The notes: generated by a model not told the origin, from the sequence alone. Positions 36,973-45,643 are shown, counted from the first letter of the stretch. The stretch: 64,000 nt of DNA from Saccharopolyspora elongata (GCF_004348985.1 NZ_SMKW01000011.1:62001-126000), one strand, 5' to 3'. Made by a program: numbers and translations.

Positions 36973-38138
36973 CAGCGGCTTTCGTCTTCTACACCGATGA
37001 TTACGTGATCGCGGGCGTTCTGCCGGAGATCGCGCGAGATCTGGGTGTCAGCGAGGCTCACGCCGGACAGCTGGTGACCGTCTTCTCCCTCACCGTCGCT
37101 CTCGTCGCGCCGATCGCCGGAGTCACCCTGGCCCGGGTGTCCCGCCGGTACCTGTTCACCGTCTCGTTCGTGATCTTCGTCGTGGCGAACCTCTTGGCGG
37201 CCACGACGACCAGCTTCGGCCTGCTGGTGGCCCTGCGCGTCGTGGCGGCGATCGCGGCGGCGGCGTCCACCCCGGCGGTGTTCGCCTACGCCGCCGAGCG
37301 AGCCCCGGAAAGCCACATCGGCAGGTACGTCGCAGTCGTGGCGCTCGGCGTCACGGGCTCGATCGCGGCCGGCGTCCCGATCGGTACCTGGATCGGCGGT
37401 CATTGGGGCTGGCGAACGACATTCGTCTCGATGGCGGTGGCCGGAGCCGCGGCGCTGGCATTCTTGCTCGCAACCCTCCCTCGCGAGCGCGGCGAGGCCG
37501 GCGACGTGCCGAGCATCCCCGAACAGTTGCGCGCCCTCGCCAGCGCGCCGGTATCGCTCGGGCTCATGGCGAACTGCGCGCTCATGACCGGATCGATGAT
37601 GATGTTCACCTACACGGCCCCCTACCTCGACGCGGTGAGCGAGGCCGACGTCGATCAGCGCGCACTCGCGTTCAGCTCCTCCGGGGTGGCCGGCATCGTC
37701 TGCATCTGGGCAGGCGGAAAGGCCACCGACCGGTGGGGTTCGGACCGCACGCTGGTCGCCGGGATCAGCACCTTCACCGGCATCATGGTGCTCTTGGGCG
37801 TGCTCTGGTTCGCCCGCCCCGTACCGTTTTCCGTCCTCCTCGTGGTGGGGACGATCTGGGGCGGCATGGCCTTCTGGAATTCCCCGGCGATTCAAGCGCG
37901 CCTCCACCTGCTCGCCGGACCGGCCGCACCGCAGGCATTGGCGCTCAACACGTCGGGCACGTACCTCGGAGTCTCGTTGGGCGGAGCCATCGGAGGCTTG
38001 ACCCTGAGCAGCCTGGGGGCCGGACTGCTGCCGGCCGTCGCGGCAGTCCTCGGACTGAGCGCATTGGCGCTGCTGGCGCTCGCGATCGGCGCCGCGAAGA
38101 AAACGCCGAGCGGTGCGGCAACTGCAACGGAACGCTGA
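36945..38138 (+). CDS. MFS exporter (DHA1/AraJ-like)
   Basis: About 397 residues from GTG 36945, with AAGGGAGA upstream; the longer frame includes the TetR remnant in a shifted phase and is not real. Twelve membrane helices are visible. Motif A-like LARVSRRYLFTVSFVIF follows helix 2, and the early FYTDDYVIAGVLPEIARDLG is characteristic of AraJ/drug-efflux type transporters of the 12-helix DHA1 family. With a TetR-type operator ahead of it, it was probably a substrate-inducible efflux pump; the loss of the repressor could make it constitutive. Confidence 0.85.
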   Translation: MPAWLFALLAAAFVFYTDDYVIAGVLPEIARDLGVSEAHAGQLVTVFSLTVALVAPIAGVTLARVSRRYLFTVSFVIFVVANLLAATTTSFGLLVALRVVAAIAAAASTPAVFAYAAERAPESHIGRYVAVVALGVTGSIAAGVPIGTWIGGHWGWRTTFVSMAVAGAAALAFLLATLPRERGEAGDVPSIPEQLRALASAPVSLGLMANCALMTGSMMMFTYTAPYLDAVSEADVDQRALAFSSSGVAGIVCIWAGGKATDRWGSDRTLVAGISTFTGIMVLLGVLWFARPVPFSVLLVVGTIWGGMAFWNSPAIQARLHLLAGPAAPQALALNTSGTYLGVSLGGAIGGLTLSSLGAGLLPAVAAVLGLSALALLALAIGAAKKTPSGAATATER

Positions 38139-38148
38139 ACCCCGCAAC

Positions 38149-38235
38149 GGCGCGGGCCTCGACGTTCACGCCATGCCGGACCTGACGCCGTGGGTGCGCC
38201 ACGTGCAGCACTTCCCGCTACCCGGCAGGCCGCTG
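38149..38235 (+). pseudogene. Fragment of a CoxL/xanthine-dehydrogenase-type gene
   Basis: The frame reads GAGLDVHAMPDLTPWVRHVQ then HFPLPGRPL. It parallels residues 76-103 of the intact large subunit encoded at 40010 (GADLDVRAVPDLMPWVRGVQ): about 60 of the first 72 bases match positions 40235-40306. Nothing more of the gene is present on either side, so it is a relic of a related gene or partial duplication. Confidence 0.65.
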
Positions 38236-38246
38236 ACCGGCGCGCG

Positions 38247-38284
38247 GGGCCGTGAGTCTTTGGGGCGCCACAGACTCACGGCCC
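38247..38284. repeat. Palindromic intergenic repeat, copy A
   Basis: A perfect 13-base-pair stem (GGGCCGTGAGTCT / AGACTCACGGCCC) with a 12-base loop. The CGTGAGT...ACTCACG ends match copies at 39822, 51735 and 62209. It lies between the CoxL-type fragment and the small hypothetical gene and may also end transcription. Confidence 0.7.
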
Positions 38285-38296
38285 ACGCCCGCCCCT

Positions 38297-38611
38297 TCAG
38301 AGCCAGACGAGGCGGAGGTCTCGGATCAACGAGAAGCATTCCAGCGCGCCTTCGGCGGAGTCGGAGTTGCCGGTCCAGCCGTGCGGGCTGACGAACACCG
38401 CGCCCGGACCGTCGGCGCCGGGAGCACGGCGAAAGTCCAGGCCCCACAGGTAGATCCGCGCGTCGGTGACCCCATCACCATCGCGCGCGACTTCGCACAA
38501 CGCGAACTTCCTCGGCTGGTGAGCCCCGGCCAGGTCCTCCAGCACTGCCGGAAGCTCGTCCTCATCCCAAGGGCCCAACGAAAAACGCCGCTCCAACATC
38601 CCGACTCCCAT
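38297..38611 (-). CDS. Small hypothetical protein beside an XRE module
   Basis: About 104 residues. TTG 38629, ATG 38611 and ATG 38599 are possible starts; GGGAG lies five bases before the last. The sequence (ERRFSLGPWDEDELPAVLED; VFVSPHGWTGNSDSAEGAL; LIRDLRLVWL) looks ordered but I recognise no family. It is divergent from the XRE gene and could share its promoter. Confidence 0.55.
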   Translation of the reverse strand: MGVGMLERRFSLGPWDEDELPAVLEDLAGAHQPRKFALCEVARDGDGVTDARIYLWGLDFRRAPGADGPGAVFVSPHGWTGNSDSAEGALECFSLIRDLRLVWL

Positions 38612-38718
38612 CTGCCGATCAACCTGCAAGAAGGTTAGCGAGAAACTTGCTCGTTAACAGTCGCTGATCCAGGTGATCGATCTTCCGGTAACCGATTTGG
38701 GTGCAGCGGGGTGCCAAG

Positions 38719-39585
38719 ATGAGCAGCATGGCGATGTCCCCGGACCCGAAGGTGCTCAAGATCCAGATCGGGATCGAGTTGCGCCGCTTGCGTGAGAACG
38801 CAGGTCACACAGCAGCCGAAGCAGCAGAGGCCCTGGGCGGCGCGGTACCCAAGATCAGCAAGATCGAGAACGGCAAACAGGCCGCCACACCAGAAGAAGT
38901 CGAGAAGCTGGCCGACCTCTACGGCACACCAGCGAAACGCCGGAAGTACTTGGCGAACCTTGCGGCACAGGTCCCGAAACGCAGCCGTCGCCGGACCATG
39001 TACCGCGACGCCGTACCGGACTGGGTTCAACGATTCTTCGCCCTGGAATCCGAAGCCACCGAGATGAAGATCTACGAAGTAGAGCTCATCACCGGGCTCT
39101 TCCAGATCGAGGACTACGCACGGGCCACGCTGCTCGCATGGGAGCCTGCGGCCGACCCACGGCTCGTGGAAAGCCACGTCAAAACCCGGATGGAACGTCA
39201 GGCCGTGCTCGCGCGGACTGACCCGGCGCTCGATCTGCATGTCGTGCTCAGCGAGTCAGCATTGCACCGCGTGCAGGGCAGCCAAGACGTGATGGCGCGA
39301 CAACTCAACCACCTGCTTGAAGTCTCAGAGCTGCCGAACGTCCGGCTCCAGGTCCTGCCGTTCGACGCCAATCGCATCGCCGTCACTTCATCGGCAGCAT
39401 TGATGCATCTCTCCGACCAGCAACTTTCGACGGTGTACCTGGAGGACTTCCTCGGCGCCACCTATCTGTGGGAGCCGGAGGAATACACTCGGTACAGCGT
39501 CATCTTCGAGCGACTGAGCAACGCTGCACTGCCTGTCCCGAAGACCCGACAACTCATTGCTCGCGTGCTCAAGAAGTACCGGTGA
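38719..39585 (+). CDS. XRE-family regulator with DUF5753
   Basis: About 288 residues. Residues 15-70 are the helix-turn-helix (GIELRRLRENAGHTAAEAAE; KISKIENGKQAATPEEVEKL). The remainder is DUF5753 (YEVELITGLFQIEDYARATL; HVVLSESALHRVQGSQDVM; VRLQVLPFDANRIAVTSSA). Actinobacteria pair such proteins with a small DUF397 partner, and one follows 18 bases downstream. Known examples act in development and antibiotic control; this one's target is unknown. Confidence 0.93.
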   Translation: MSSMAMSPDPKVLKIQIGIELRRLRENAGHTAAEAAEALGGAVPKISKIENGKQAATPEEVEKLADLYGTPAKRRKYLANLAAQVPKRSRRRTMYRDAVPDWVQRFFALESEATEMKIYEVELITGLFQIEDYARATLLAWEPAADPRLVESHVKTRMERQAVLARTDPALDLHVVLSESALHRVQGSQDVMARQLNHLLEVSELPNVRLQVLPFDANRIAVTSSAALMHLSDQQLSTVYLEDFLGATYLWEPEEYTRYSVIFERLSNAALPVPKTRQLIARVLKKYR

Positions 39586-39603
39586 CCACCGGGAGGAACA
39601 ACG

Positions 39604-39795
39604 ATGTCGGCCTTAGCTCTTGAGAATGCCGCTTGGCGCAAATCCAGCTATAGCCAGGGCAACGGCGGCGTGTGCGTCGAGGTTGCTGTTCAGCCGGCTG
39701 TCGTCGGTGTTCGGGACTCGAAGGATCCCGATGGCCCGGTGCTCGTCTTCGATTCCGGCTCCTTCGCGCGGTTCCTCGGCACCTTGAAGGGTTAG
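39604..39795 (+). CDS. DUF397 partner protein
   Basis: 63 residues with the DUF397 signature WRKSSYSQGNGGVCVEVAV and VVGVRDSKDPDGPVLVF. It is co-transcribed with the XRE-DUF5753 gene and probably binds or antagonises that regulator, as family members do. Codon 4 is TTA (39613-39615), so its translation may depend on the rare leucine tRNA. Confidence 0.92.
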   Translation: MSALALENAAWRKSSYSQGNGGVCVEVAVQPAVVGVRDSKDPDGPVLVFDSGSFARFLGTLKG

Positions 39796-39821
39796 GCACG
39801 CAGAATTGCCCGGTCAGAGCT

Positions 39822-39863
39822 CGTGAGTGGTTTGGAGTGCTATGGCGCTCCAAACCACTCACG
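39822..39863. repeat. Palindromic intergenic repeat, copy B
   Basis: A perfect 16-base-pair stem (CGTGAGTGGTTTGGAG / CTCCAAACCACTCACG) with a GC/GC inner extension and TATG loop. Same family as copies A, C and D. It lies 26 bases after the DUF397 stop, so the module is bracketed by copies A and B. The remaining bases up to 40009 show no gene. Confidence 0.9.
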
Positions 39864-40009
39864 ACCCGTGACCTGCGGATAGCTCTGCCCGAAGGCTCCA
39901 GAGCCAACTTCCGGAGGATTGCGCGCGTGCCGGGGCTGCCGCACGCTACCCGAGGGATCGCCGCCGCCACCGCGCTGGGCCGCGGCGCACTCGGTGGCTA
40001 GGAGGGCTG

Positions 40010-42382
40010 ATGGTGCAACCGGAGCAGAGCATGCGGCCGACGCTGCTCGGCGTCCGGGTTCCCCGCATCGAGGACGACCGCCTGGTCACCGGGCGCGGCC
40101 GGTACATCGCCGACGTCGTCCTGCCCGGCATGGTCGAGGCGGCGTTCGTCCGCAGCGACGTTCCGCACGCGCAGGTGCGCGGCGTCGACACTGCGGCCGC
40201 GCTGGATTCCCCTGGGGTGCACGCGGCGTTCTCCGGCGCGGACCTCGACGTTCGCGCCGTTCCGGACCTGATGCCGTGGGTGCGGGGTGTGCAGCACTAT
40301 CCGCTGGCGCGCGACCGGGTGCGCTTCGTCGGCTGCCCGCTGGCGGTGGTCGTCGCCGACGACCGCTACCTCGCCGAAGACGCCGCCGAACTCGTCGACG
40401 CCGACCTCGAACCGCTGCCCACCGTCGACACCGCCGAGGACGCCCTCGCCGAGGACGCGCCGCTGCTCTACCCGGAATGGGGCGATAACCTCCTGCTGTC
40501 GATGCCCGCCCCGGAGAACCCGGCCGTGGACGAGGCGTTCGACCGGCTGCGCACGATCAGCGGCACCTACACCACGCACCGCCACGCGGCCGTGCCCATG
40601 GAACCCCGCGGCGTCGTTGCCGAGTACCGCGACGACCGGCTGACGGTGTGGACCTCCACCCAGGCCGCCTTCATCGTGCGCTCGATGCTCTCCCAGGTGC
40701 TGGGCCTGCCGGAACGCGACATCCGGGTGATCACGCCCGACGTCGGCGGCGGATTCGGGCAGAAGAACGAGGTCTACCCCGAGGACTACGTGATCCCGTG
40801 GCTGGCGATGCGGCTGCGCCGCCCGGTGCGCTGGCTCGAAGACCGCCACGAGCACCTGATCACCGCCTGCCACGCCCGCGACATGCGCATCGAGCTGTCC
40901 GCCGCGGTCCGCGACGACGGCACCATCGCGGCGCTGCGCGGCCGGGTCCGCACCGATCTGGGTTCCGGCGAGGTGTTCCCCGGCGGGTTCGGCCCCAGCC
41001 TGGTCGCCGTCGGTTCGCTGTGCGGGCCGTACCGGATTCCGCACCAGTGCGTGGCGGTGCAGGGCGTGGTCACCAACAAGACGCCGCTCGGCGCCTACCG
41101 CGGTTTCGGCATGCCGGAGGGCACCTTCGCCATCGAGCGGCTGGTCGACAAGATCGGGCGCGAGCTGGGCATCGATCCGGTCGAGCTGCGCCGCCGGATG
41201 ATCCTCGAGCCGCACGAGCTCCCCTACGAGACCGCCGCCGGTGCCCGGCTGGACTCCGGCAGCCACCGCGCGGCCTTCGACCGCGCCGTCGAGATCGGCG
41301 AGCGGCTGCTGGCCGCCGAACGGGAACGAGCCGAGCCCGGCACGCACCTCGGCGTCGGCTACGCCACCTACATCGAAGGCGTTGCCGCCAGCGCGTTCTC
41401 GATCACCGGCACCTTCAGCGGGCAGGACTCCGCGGACGTGCGCTTCGACGCCGACGGCGGCGTCACCGCGGCGGTCGGCATCTCGGCCATGGGCCAGGGC
41501 GCGCACACCACGGTGGCCACCCTCGTCGCCGAGGAGCTCGCCCTGCCGATCGAGCAAGTGCGGGTGGTGATGGGCGACACCGACACCGCCCCGTTCGGCC
41601 TGGGCAGCTGGGCCAGCCGCGGCGCCGTCGTCGCCGGCGGCGCGATCGCGCAGGCCGCCGAAGTGTTGCGGCGCAAGGGAACCGAGATCGCCGCGCACCT
41701 GCTGGAAGCCGCGCCGGAAGACCTGGAGCTCGCCGACGGCGGATTCCAGGTGCGCGGCAGCCCCGGCAGCTCGGTGCCCTGGGAGCGGGTGGCGCGGGTG
41801 GCGCTGACCCGCACCTTCGAGCTGCCGCCAGGCGTAGCGCCCGGGCTCGACGCGCGCGCGAGCTACGAGCCGCCCGGGATGGACCACGTGCCGCGTCCCG
41901 ACGGGAAGATGAACGCCTCGACCACGTACACCAATGCCGCGCACGCCGCGGTCGTCGCGGTCGATCCCGCCACCGGCGAGGTGCAGGTGGTGCGGTACGC
42001 GGTCGTGCACGACTGCGGGCGCGTGATCAACCCGCTGACCGTCGCCGGGCAGATCCACGGCGGCGTCGCGCAGGGCATCGGCGGCACGCTCTACGAGCAG
42101 CTGCCCTACGAGGACGGCCAGCCGCTGGCCACCACGTTCATGGAGTACCTGCTGCCCACCGCATGCGAGATCCCGGACATCGCAACCGAGGAGTTGTGCA
42201 GCCCGGCACCCGAAACCCCGTTCGGGATCAAGGGCGTCGGCGAGGCGGGCATCATCGGCCCGCCGGCCGCGATCGTGCGCGCCGTCGAGCACGCCCTGGA
42301 ACCGCTCGGGGTGGCCGACATCGACACCACGCCGCTGACGCCATCGGTGGTGCGGCGGCTGATCGAGGAGGCCGCGTCGTGA
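40010..42382 (+). CDS. Molybdenum hydroxylase large subunit (CoxL/xanthine-dehydrogenase family)
   Basis: 790 residues. Residues 10-120 are the hammerhead domain (RVPRIEDDRLVTGRGRYIAD); the molybdopterin-cytosine-dinucleotide binding half has TPDVGGGFGQKNEVYPEDYV near 245, GAYRGFGMPEGTFAIER near 365, MGQGAHTTVATL near 490 and the catalytic-type GIKGVGEAGIIGPPAAIV near 740. AYRGFG marks a form II-like enzyme rather than a true CO dehydrogenase (which has AYxCSFR), so the substrate is an unknown aromatic or aldehyde. Overlaps the FAD subunit gene by four bases. Confidence 0.93.
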   Translation: MVQPEQSMRPTLLGVRVPRIEDDRLVTGRGRYIADVVLPGMVEAAFVRSDVPHAQVRGVDTAAALDSPGVHAAFSGADLDVRAVPDLMPWVRGVQHYPLARDRVRFVGCPLAVVVADDRYLAEDAAELVDADLEPLPTVDTAEDALAEDAPLLYPEWGDNLLLSMPAPENPAVDEAFDRLRTISGTYTTHRHAAVPMEPRGVVAEYRDDRLTVWTSTQAAFIVRSMLSQVLGLPERDIRVITPDVGGGFGQKNEVYPEDYVIPWLAMRLRRPVRWLEDRHEHLITACHARDMRIELSAAVRDDGTIAALRGRVRTDLGSGEVFPGGFGPSLVAVGSLCGPYRIPHQCVAVQGVVTNKTPLGAYRGFGMPEGTFAIERLVDKIGRELGIDPVELRRRMILEPHELPYETAAGARLDSGSHRAAFDRAVEIGERLLAAERERAEPGTHLGVGYATYIEGVAASAFSITGTFSGQDSADVRFDADGGVTAAVGISAMGQGAHTTVATLVAEELALPIEQVRVVMGDTDTAPFGLGSWASRGAVVAGGAIAQAAEVLRRKGTEIAAHLLEAAPEDLELADGGFQVRGSPGSSVPWERVARVALTRTFELPPGVAPGLDARASYEPPGMDHVPRPDGKMNASTTYTNAAHAAVVAVDPATGEVQVVRYAVVHDCGRVINPLTVAGQIHGGVAQGIGGTLYEQLPYEDGQPLATTFMEYLLPTACEIPDIATEELCSPAPETPFGIKGVGEAGIIGPPAAIVRAVEHALEPLGVADIDTTPLTPSVVRRLIEEAAS

Positions 42383-43227
42383 AGCCGCCACCATTCGACT
42401 ACGTCCGCCCCGACAGCCTCGGCGAAGCGGTGCGGCTGCTCGCCGCTGACGAGGACGCGAAGGCCCTCGCCGGCGGGCAGAGCCTGATGCCGATGATGAA
42501 CTTCCGGCTCGCCCGCCCGAGCATCCTGGTCGACATCGGACGCCTGCCGGAGCTGAGCGAGCTGCGCCGCGAGGACGGCGTGCTGGTCATCGGGGCGGGC
42601 GTACGGCAGCGGGCCGCCGAGACCTCGCCGCTGGTGCGGCAGGCCTGCCCGCTGCTCGGTCAGGCACTGCGCCACGTCGGCCATCACCAGATCCGCTCCC
42701 GCGGCACCATCGGCGGCTCCCTGGCGCACGCGGACCCGGCGGCGGAGCTGTGCGCGGCAGCGTGCGCCCTGGACGCCGAGGTCGTGGTGACGGGCACCGG
42801 CGGCCGACGCACCGTGCCCGCCGCCGAGCTGTTCGTCGCGCCCTACCAGACCTCGCTAGCCGCCGACGAGATCCTCACCGAGGTGCGGGTGCCGATCCGC
42901 GACGCCCGCCACGGCTTCGCCGAGATCGCCCGGCGGGCCGGGGATTTCGCCCTCGCAGGCGTGGCCGCGGTCCTGGAGTTCGACGGCGGCACCGTGACCC
43001 GCGCGCGACTGGCCGGTCTCGGCATCGGCGGCACGGTGAGGAGGCTGCCCGAGGCTGAAAAGGTCCTGCGCGGGCGGGCGCTCGACGCCGATGCGATCGG
43101 TGCCGCAGCAGGCGCCGCCGCCGACTCCGCCACGCCGCCCGACGACCTCCACGCCGATCGGGAAACCCGCCGCGCCGCACTGCGCGCGGCAGCACAGCGA
43201 GCTCTGGAGCAGGTGGCGCATGACTGA
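42379..43227 (+). CDS. Molybdenum hydroxylase FAD subunit (CoxM-like)
   Basis: 282 residues from GTG 42379 (GTGA overlap). FAD-binding motifs AGGQSLMPMMNFRLARP near residue 32 and RGTIGGSLAHADPAAEL near 108 are clear, as is the C-terminal CO_deh_flav_C domain. It passes electrons from the iron-sulfur subunit to the acceptor. Confidence 0.94.
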   Translation: MKPPPFDYVRPDSLGEAVRLLAADEDAKALAGGQSLMPMMNFRLARPSILVDIGRLPELSELRREDGVLVIGAGVRQRAAETSPLVRQACPLLGQALRHVGHHQIRSRGTIGGSLAHADPAAELCAAACALDAEVVVTGTGGRRTVPAAELFVAPYQTSLAADEILTEVRVPIRDARHGFAEIARRAGDFALAGVAAVLEFDGGTVTRARLAGLGIGGTVRRLPEAEKVLRGRALDADAIGAAAGAAADSATPPDDLHADRETRRAALRAAAQRALEQVAHD

Positions 43228-43699
43228 CGTCCCGGCCGCGAACCGCGAGATCGCGCTCACCGTCAACGGTCGCGAGGTCCGCCGCCTCGTGCCGGTGCGC
43301 CGCCTGCTGGTGGACTTCCTGCGCGACGACCTCGGCCACACCGGCACCCACGCCGGCTGCGAGCACGGCATCTGCGGCGCGTGCACGGTCCTCATCGACG
43401 GCGAGCCCGCGCGTTCCTGCATCACGCTGACCGTGCAGGCCGAGGGCACCGAGGTGACCACGGTGGAAGGCCTCACCCCCGACGGGGGCTTGAGCCCGAT
43501 GCAGCAGGCATTCAAGGACTGCCACGGCCTCCAATGCGGTTTCTGCACGCCAGGATTCATCGCGACGCTGTCCGCCGCCGATCCCGGCGAGCACCCCGAC
43601 GACGAAGCCATCCGCGAACTGCTGTCCGGGAACCTGTGCCGCTGCACCGGCTACCAGCACATCGTCGACGCCGTCAACAAGGCCTGGGGCCGGGACTAG
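43220..43699 (+). CDS. Molybdenum hydroxylase 2Fe-2S subunit (CoxS-like)
   Basis: 159 residues from ATG 43220, overlapping the FAD gene by eight bases. Plant-type ferredoxin cysteines lie in CEHGICGACTVLIDG with a fourth Cys after PARSC; the second cluster uses LQCGFCTPGFI and GNLCRCTGYQHIV. All eight ligands are present. It completes a large-medium-small operon; maturation (XdhC/CoxI-like) genes are not in view. Confidence 0.95.
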   Translation: MTDVPAANREIALTVNGREVRRLVPVRRLLVDFLRDDLGHTGTHAGCEHGICGACTVLIDGEPARSCITLTVQAEGTEVTTVEGLTPDGGLSPMQQAFKDCHGLQCGFCTPGFIATLSAADPGEHPDDEAIRELLSGNLCRCTGYQHIVDAVNKAWGRD

Positions 43700-43708
43700 A
43701 GCTCGTAA

Positions 43709-43976
43709 TAGGGGCTGTTTGAGAACTCGTTTGCGTAGTGGTGGCTCCTCGTTGGCTGGTGTGAGGTGAACGGCCCGTTCGTCCCGATAGGCGAGGTGAA
43801 CAGGCCGTTCGCTTCACCTACCTGACGCCGGTGGGCACCAGCTGGTGTGAGGTGAACGGCCCGTTCGTCCCGATAGGCGAGGTGAACAGGCCGTTCGCTT
43901 CACCGCATTGAAGGCACAAGCCGCCCTACCACGACCCCACACCACCACATCCCAAACAGGCTCATAACAGCCCGGC
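43709..43976. repeat. Intergenic repeat patch with IS-like ends and twin 64-base units
   Basis: Two copies of a 64-base unit lie at 43755-43818 and 43841-43904 (period 86). Each contains GAACGGCCCGTTC, a perfect palindrome, and the segment GAGGTGAACAGGCCGTTCGC. The patch is framed by near-inverted ends: GGGCTGTTTGAG at 43712-43723 and, on the other strand, GGGCTGTTATGAG at 43962-43974, similar in style to IS5-type termini. No transposase frame exists between them. It is best described as a MITE-like or composite repeat. Confidence 0.65.
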
Positions 43977-44558
43977 TCAGAGCGATTCGAGGAACGCGAG
44001 CGCGACCGACCACGCCTCCGTGGTGGCCTCCGCGTCGTAGTCCGGCAGGTCCGGATCGGTGAACAGGTGCCCGGCGCCCGGGTACTGGAAGATCTCGACG
44101 TCCGCCCCGGCCCGCCGCATCTGCAGATACCAGGAGTTCAGCCAGTCGGCCGTCTCGAACGGGTCGGGGTCGGCGACGTGCAGCTGCACGGGCAGGTCGT
44201 CGACGGCCGCGTTCTCGGCGATGTCCGAGGTGCCGTGCAGGAGCAGCAGGCCGCGGGCCTTCTCGTCGGCCAGCGCGAGGTTCTGCGAGATGGCCGCGCC
44301 CAACGACAACCCGGCGTACACCAGCCCCTTGTCGCTGTGCGGGGCCGCCGCCTGCACGGCGCGGCGCAGCAGCTCGTCCCGGCCGATCTCCTCCGTGATG
44401 CGCATGCCGTCCTCGACCGTCTCCGCGGTCCGGCCGTCGAACAGGTCGGGGACGTGCACCTCGTGACCGGCCACGCGCAGCCGCTCGGCGGCGGCTTGCA
44501 CGGCGGGCCGCAGGCCGAACGCGGAATGAAGCAACAGGATGTCCACGGGGACATCCAA
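43977..44558 (-). CDS. Dienelactone-hydrolase-family protein with serine nucleophile
   Basis: 193 residues with a compact alpha/beta hydrolase fold: VDILLLHSAFGLRPAVQAAA at the start, EVHVPDLFDGRTAET, then GLSLGAAISQNLAL near residue 83 as the nucleophile elbow, and AGHLFTDPDLPDYD with the catalytic His near 167. True dienelactone hydrolases use Cys in this elbow; the Ser here suggests a general esterase or carboxymethylenebutenolidase-like relative. Confidence 0.88.
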   Translation of the reverse strand: MDVPVDILLLHSAFGLRPAVQAAAERLRVAGHEVHVPDLFDGRTAETVEDGMRITEEIGRDELLRRAVQAAAPHSDKGLVYAGLSLGAAISQNLALADEKARGLLLLHGTSDIAENAAVDDLPVQLHVADPDPFETADWLNSWYLQMRRAGADVEIFQYPGAGHLFTDPDLPDYDAEATTEAWSVALAFLESL

Positions 44559-44648
44559 TCAGCCCGCCGCACCCAGGGCCCGGGACGGGCACCGGCGCCG
44601 AATCATTGCAATAGTCATTGACACAGTCGTCGATGTCATCGATCCTGG

Positions 44649-44673
44649 TACCTGTTACTCGCGTTAGCAGGTA
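44649..44673. promoter_or_regulatory. 25-base near-palindrome before the diiron oxygenase gene
   Basis: TACCTGTTA at 44649-44657 and TAGCAGGTA at 44665-44673 are inverted with one mismatch. An overlapping pair, CTCGCGTTA and TAACGCGAG, adds a second inverted repeat extending to 44690. The position, 50-70 bases before the ATG at 44722, suits a repressor site; no regulator gene is adjacent. Confidence 0.5.
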
Positions 44674-44721
44674 TCGCCGGGTAACGCGAGACCACCGCCG
44701 CCACCGTCGCAGGGAGCGCCC

Positions 44722-45639
44722 ATGACCGGCAGCATCGCCCGGGACCACGGAACGCCGCCGCAGTCCGACCGCGCCGATTTCGCGGACCGGCTGCTGCGCT
44801 CCTCGGAGATCCTCTCCTACGACCCGGTCCAGAAGGTGGACTGGGAGACGCCGCTGGACACGAGCTACCACGGCACGAGCCCCGAGTGGAGCACGCTCTA
44901 CGGCACCTCCTACTGGAAGGAGATGACGCCGGAGCAGCAGCGCGAGCTGACGCGCCAGGAGGCCGCGTCGGTGGCGAGCACCGGCATCTGGTTCGAAATG
45001 ATCCTGCAGCAGATGGTGCTGCGGGACTTCTACGCGAAGGACCCGACCGATCCCGCCTTCCAGTGGGCGCTGACCGAAATCGCCGACGAGTGCCGGCACT
45101 CGATCATGTTCGCGCGCGGCGCCGCGAAGCTGCGCGCCCCGGCGTACCGGCCGACGCGGTTGGTGGTGGAGCTCGGCCGCGTGTTCAAGACCGTCGCCTT
45201 CGGCGAGGCCGCCTACGCGGCGATCCTGGTCGCCGAGGAGGTCCTGGACGTCATGCAGCGGGACTGGATGCGCGACGAGCGGGTCGTGCCGTTCGTCCGG
45301 ACGGTGAACAACATCCACGTCGTCGAGGAATCGCGGCACATGAAGTTCGCCCGCGAGGAGACCAAGACCCGGCTGGAGGGCGCGGGCCGGCTGCGGCGGC
45401 AGATCACCGCGGTCGTGGTGGCCGGCGCGTCGTACTTCATCGTCACCAGCATGTGGAACCGCAAGGTGTACGAGAACGCCGGGCTCGACCCGAAGCGGGC
45501 CATCCGCGAGGCGAAGGCGAACGAGCACCACAAGTCGATGCTGCGCTCCAGCTGCGCCGGCCTGATGGAGTTCCTCAGCTCCGCCGGGCTGCTCACCAAG
45601 GCGTCGCACTGGTTCTACAAGCGCGCGAACCTGATCTGA
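44722..45639 (+). CDS. AurF-type diiron oxygenase
   Basis: 305 residues. The ferritin-like four-helix ligands are seen as GIWFEMILQQ (Glu), EIADECRHSIMF (Glu and ExxH), AEEVLDVMQRDW (Glu) and EESRHMKFAREE (ExxH). This is the AurF family, non-heme diiron N-oxygenases, although many members act on unknown substrates. The partner gene four bases downstream encodes a ferredoxin-reductase fusion that could supply electrons directly. Confidence 0.88.
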   Translation: MTGSIARDHGTPPQSDRADFADRLLRSSEILSYDPVQKVDWETPLDTSYHGTSPEWSTLYGTSYWKEMTPEQQRELTRQEAASVASTGIWFEMILQQMVLRDFYAKDPTDPAFQWALTEIADECRHSIMFARGAAKLRAPAYRPTRLVVELGRVFKTVAFGEAAYAAILVAEEVLDVMQRDWMRDERVVPFVRTVNNIHVVEESRHMKFAREETKTRLEGAGRLRRQITAVVVAGASYFIVTSMWNRKVYENAGLDPKRAIREAKANEHHKSMLRSSCAGLMEFLSSAGLLTKASHWFYKRANLI

Positions 45640-45643
45640 GCCC

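Noticed and set aside
43755..43904. Possible short CRISPR array
   Set aside because: Only two units of 64 bases, a single 22-base spacer, internal palindromes and no cas genes.
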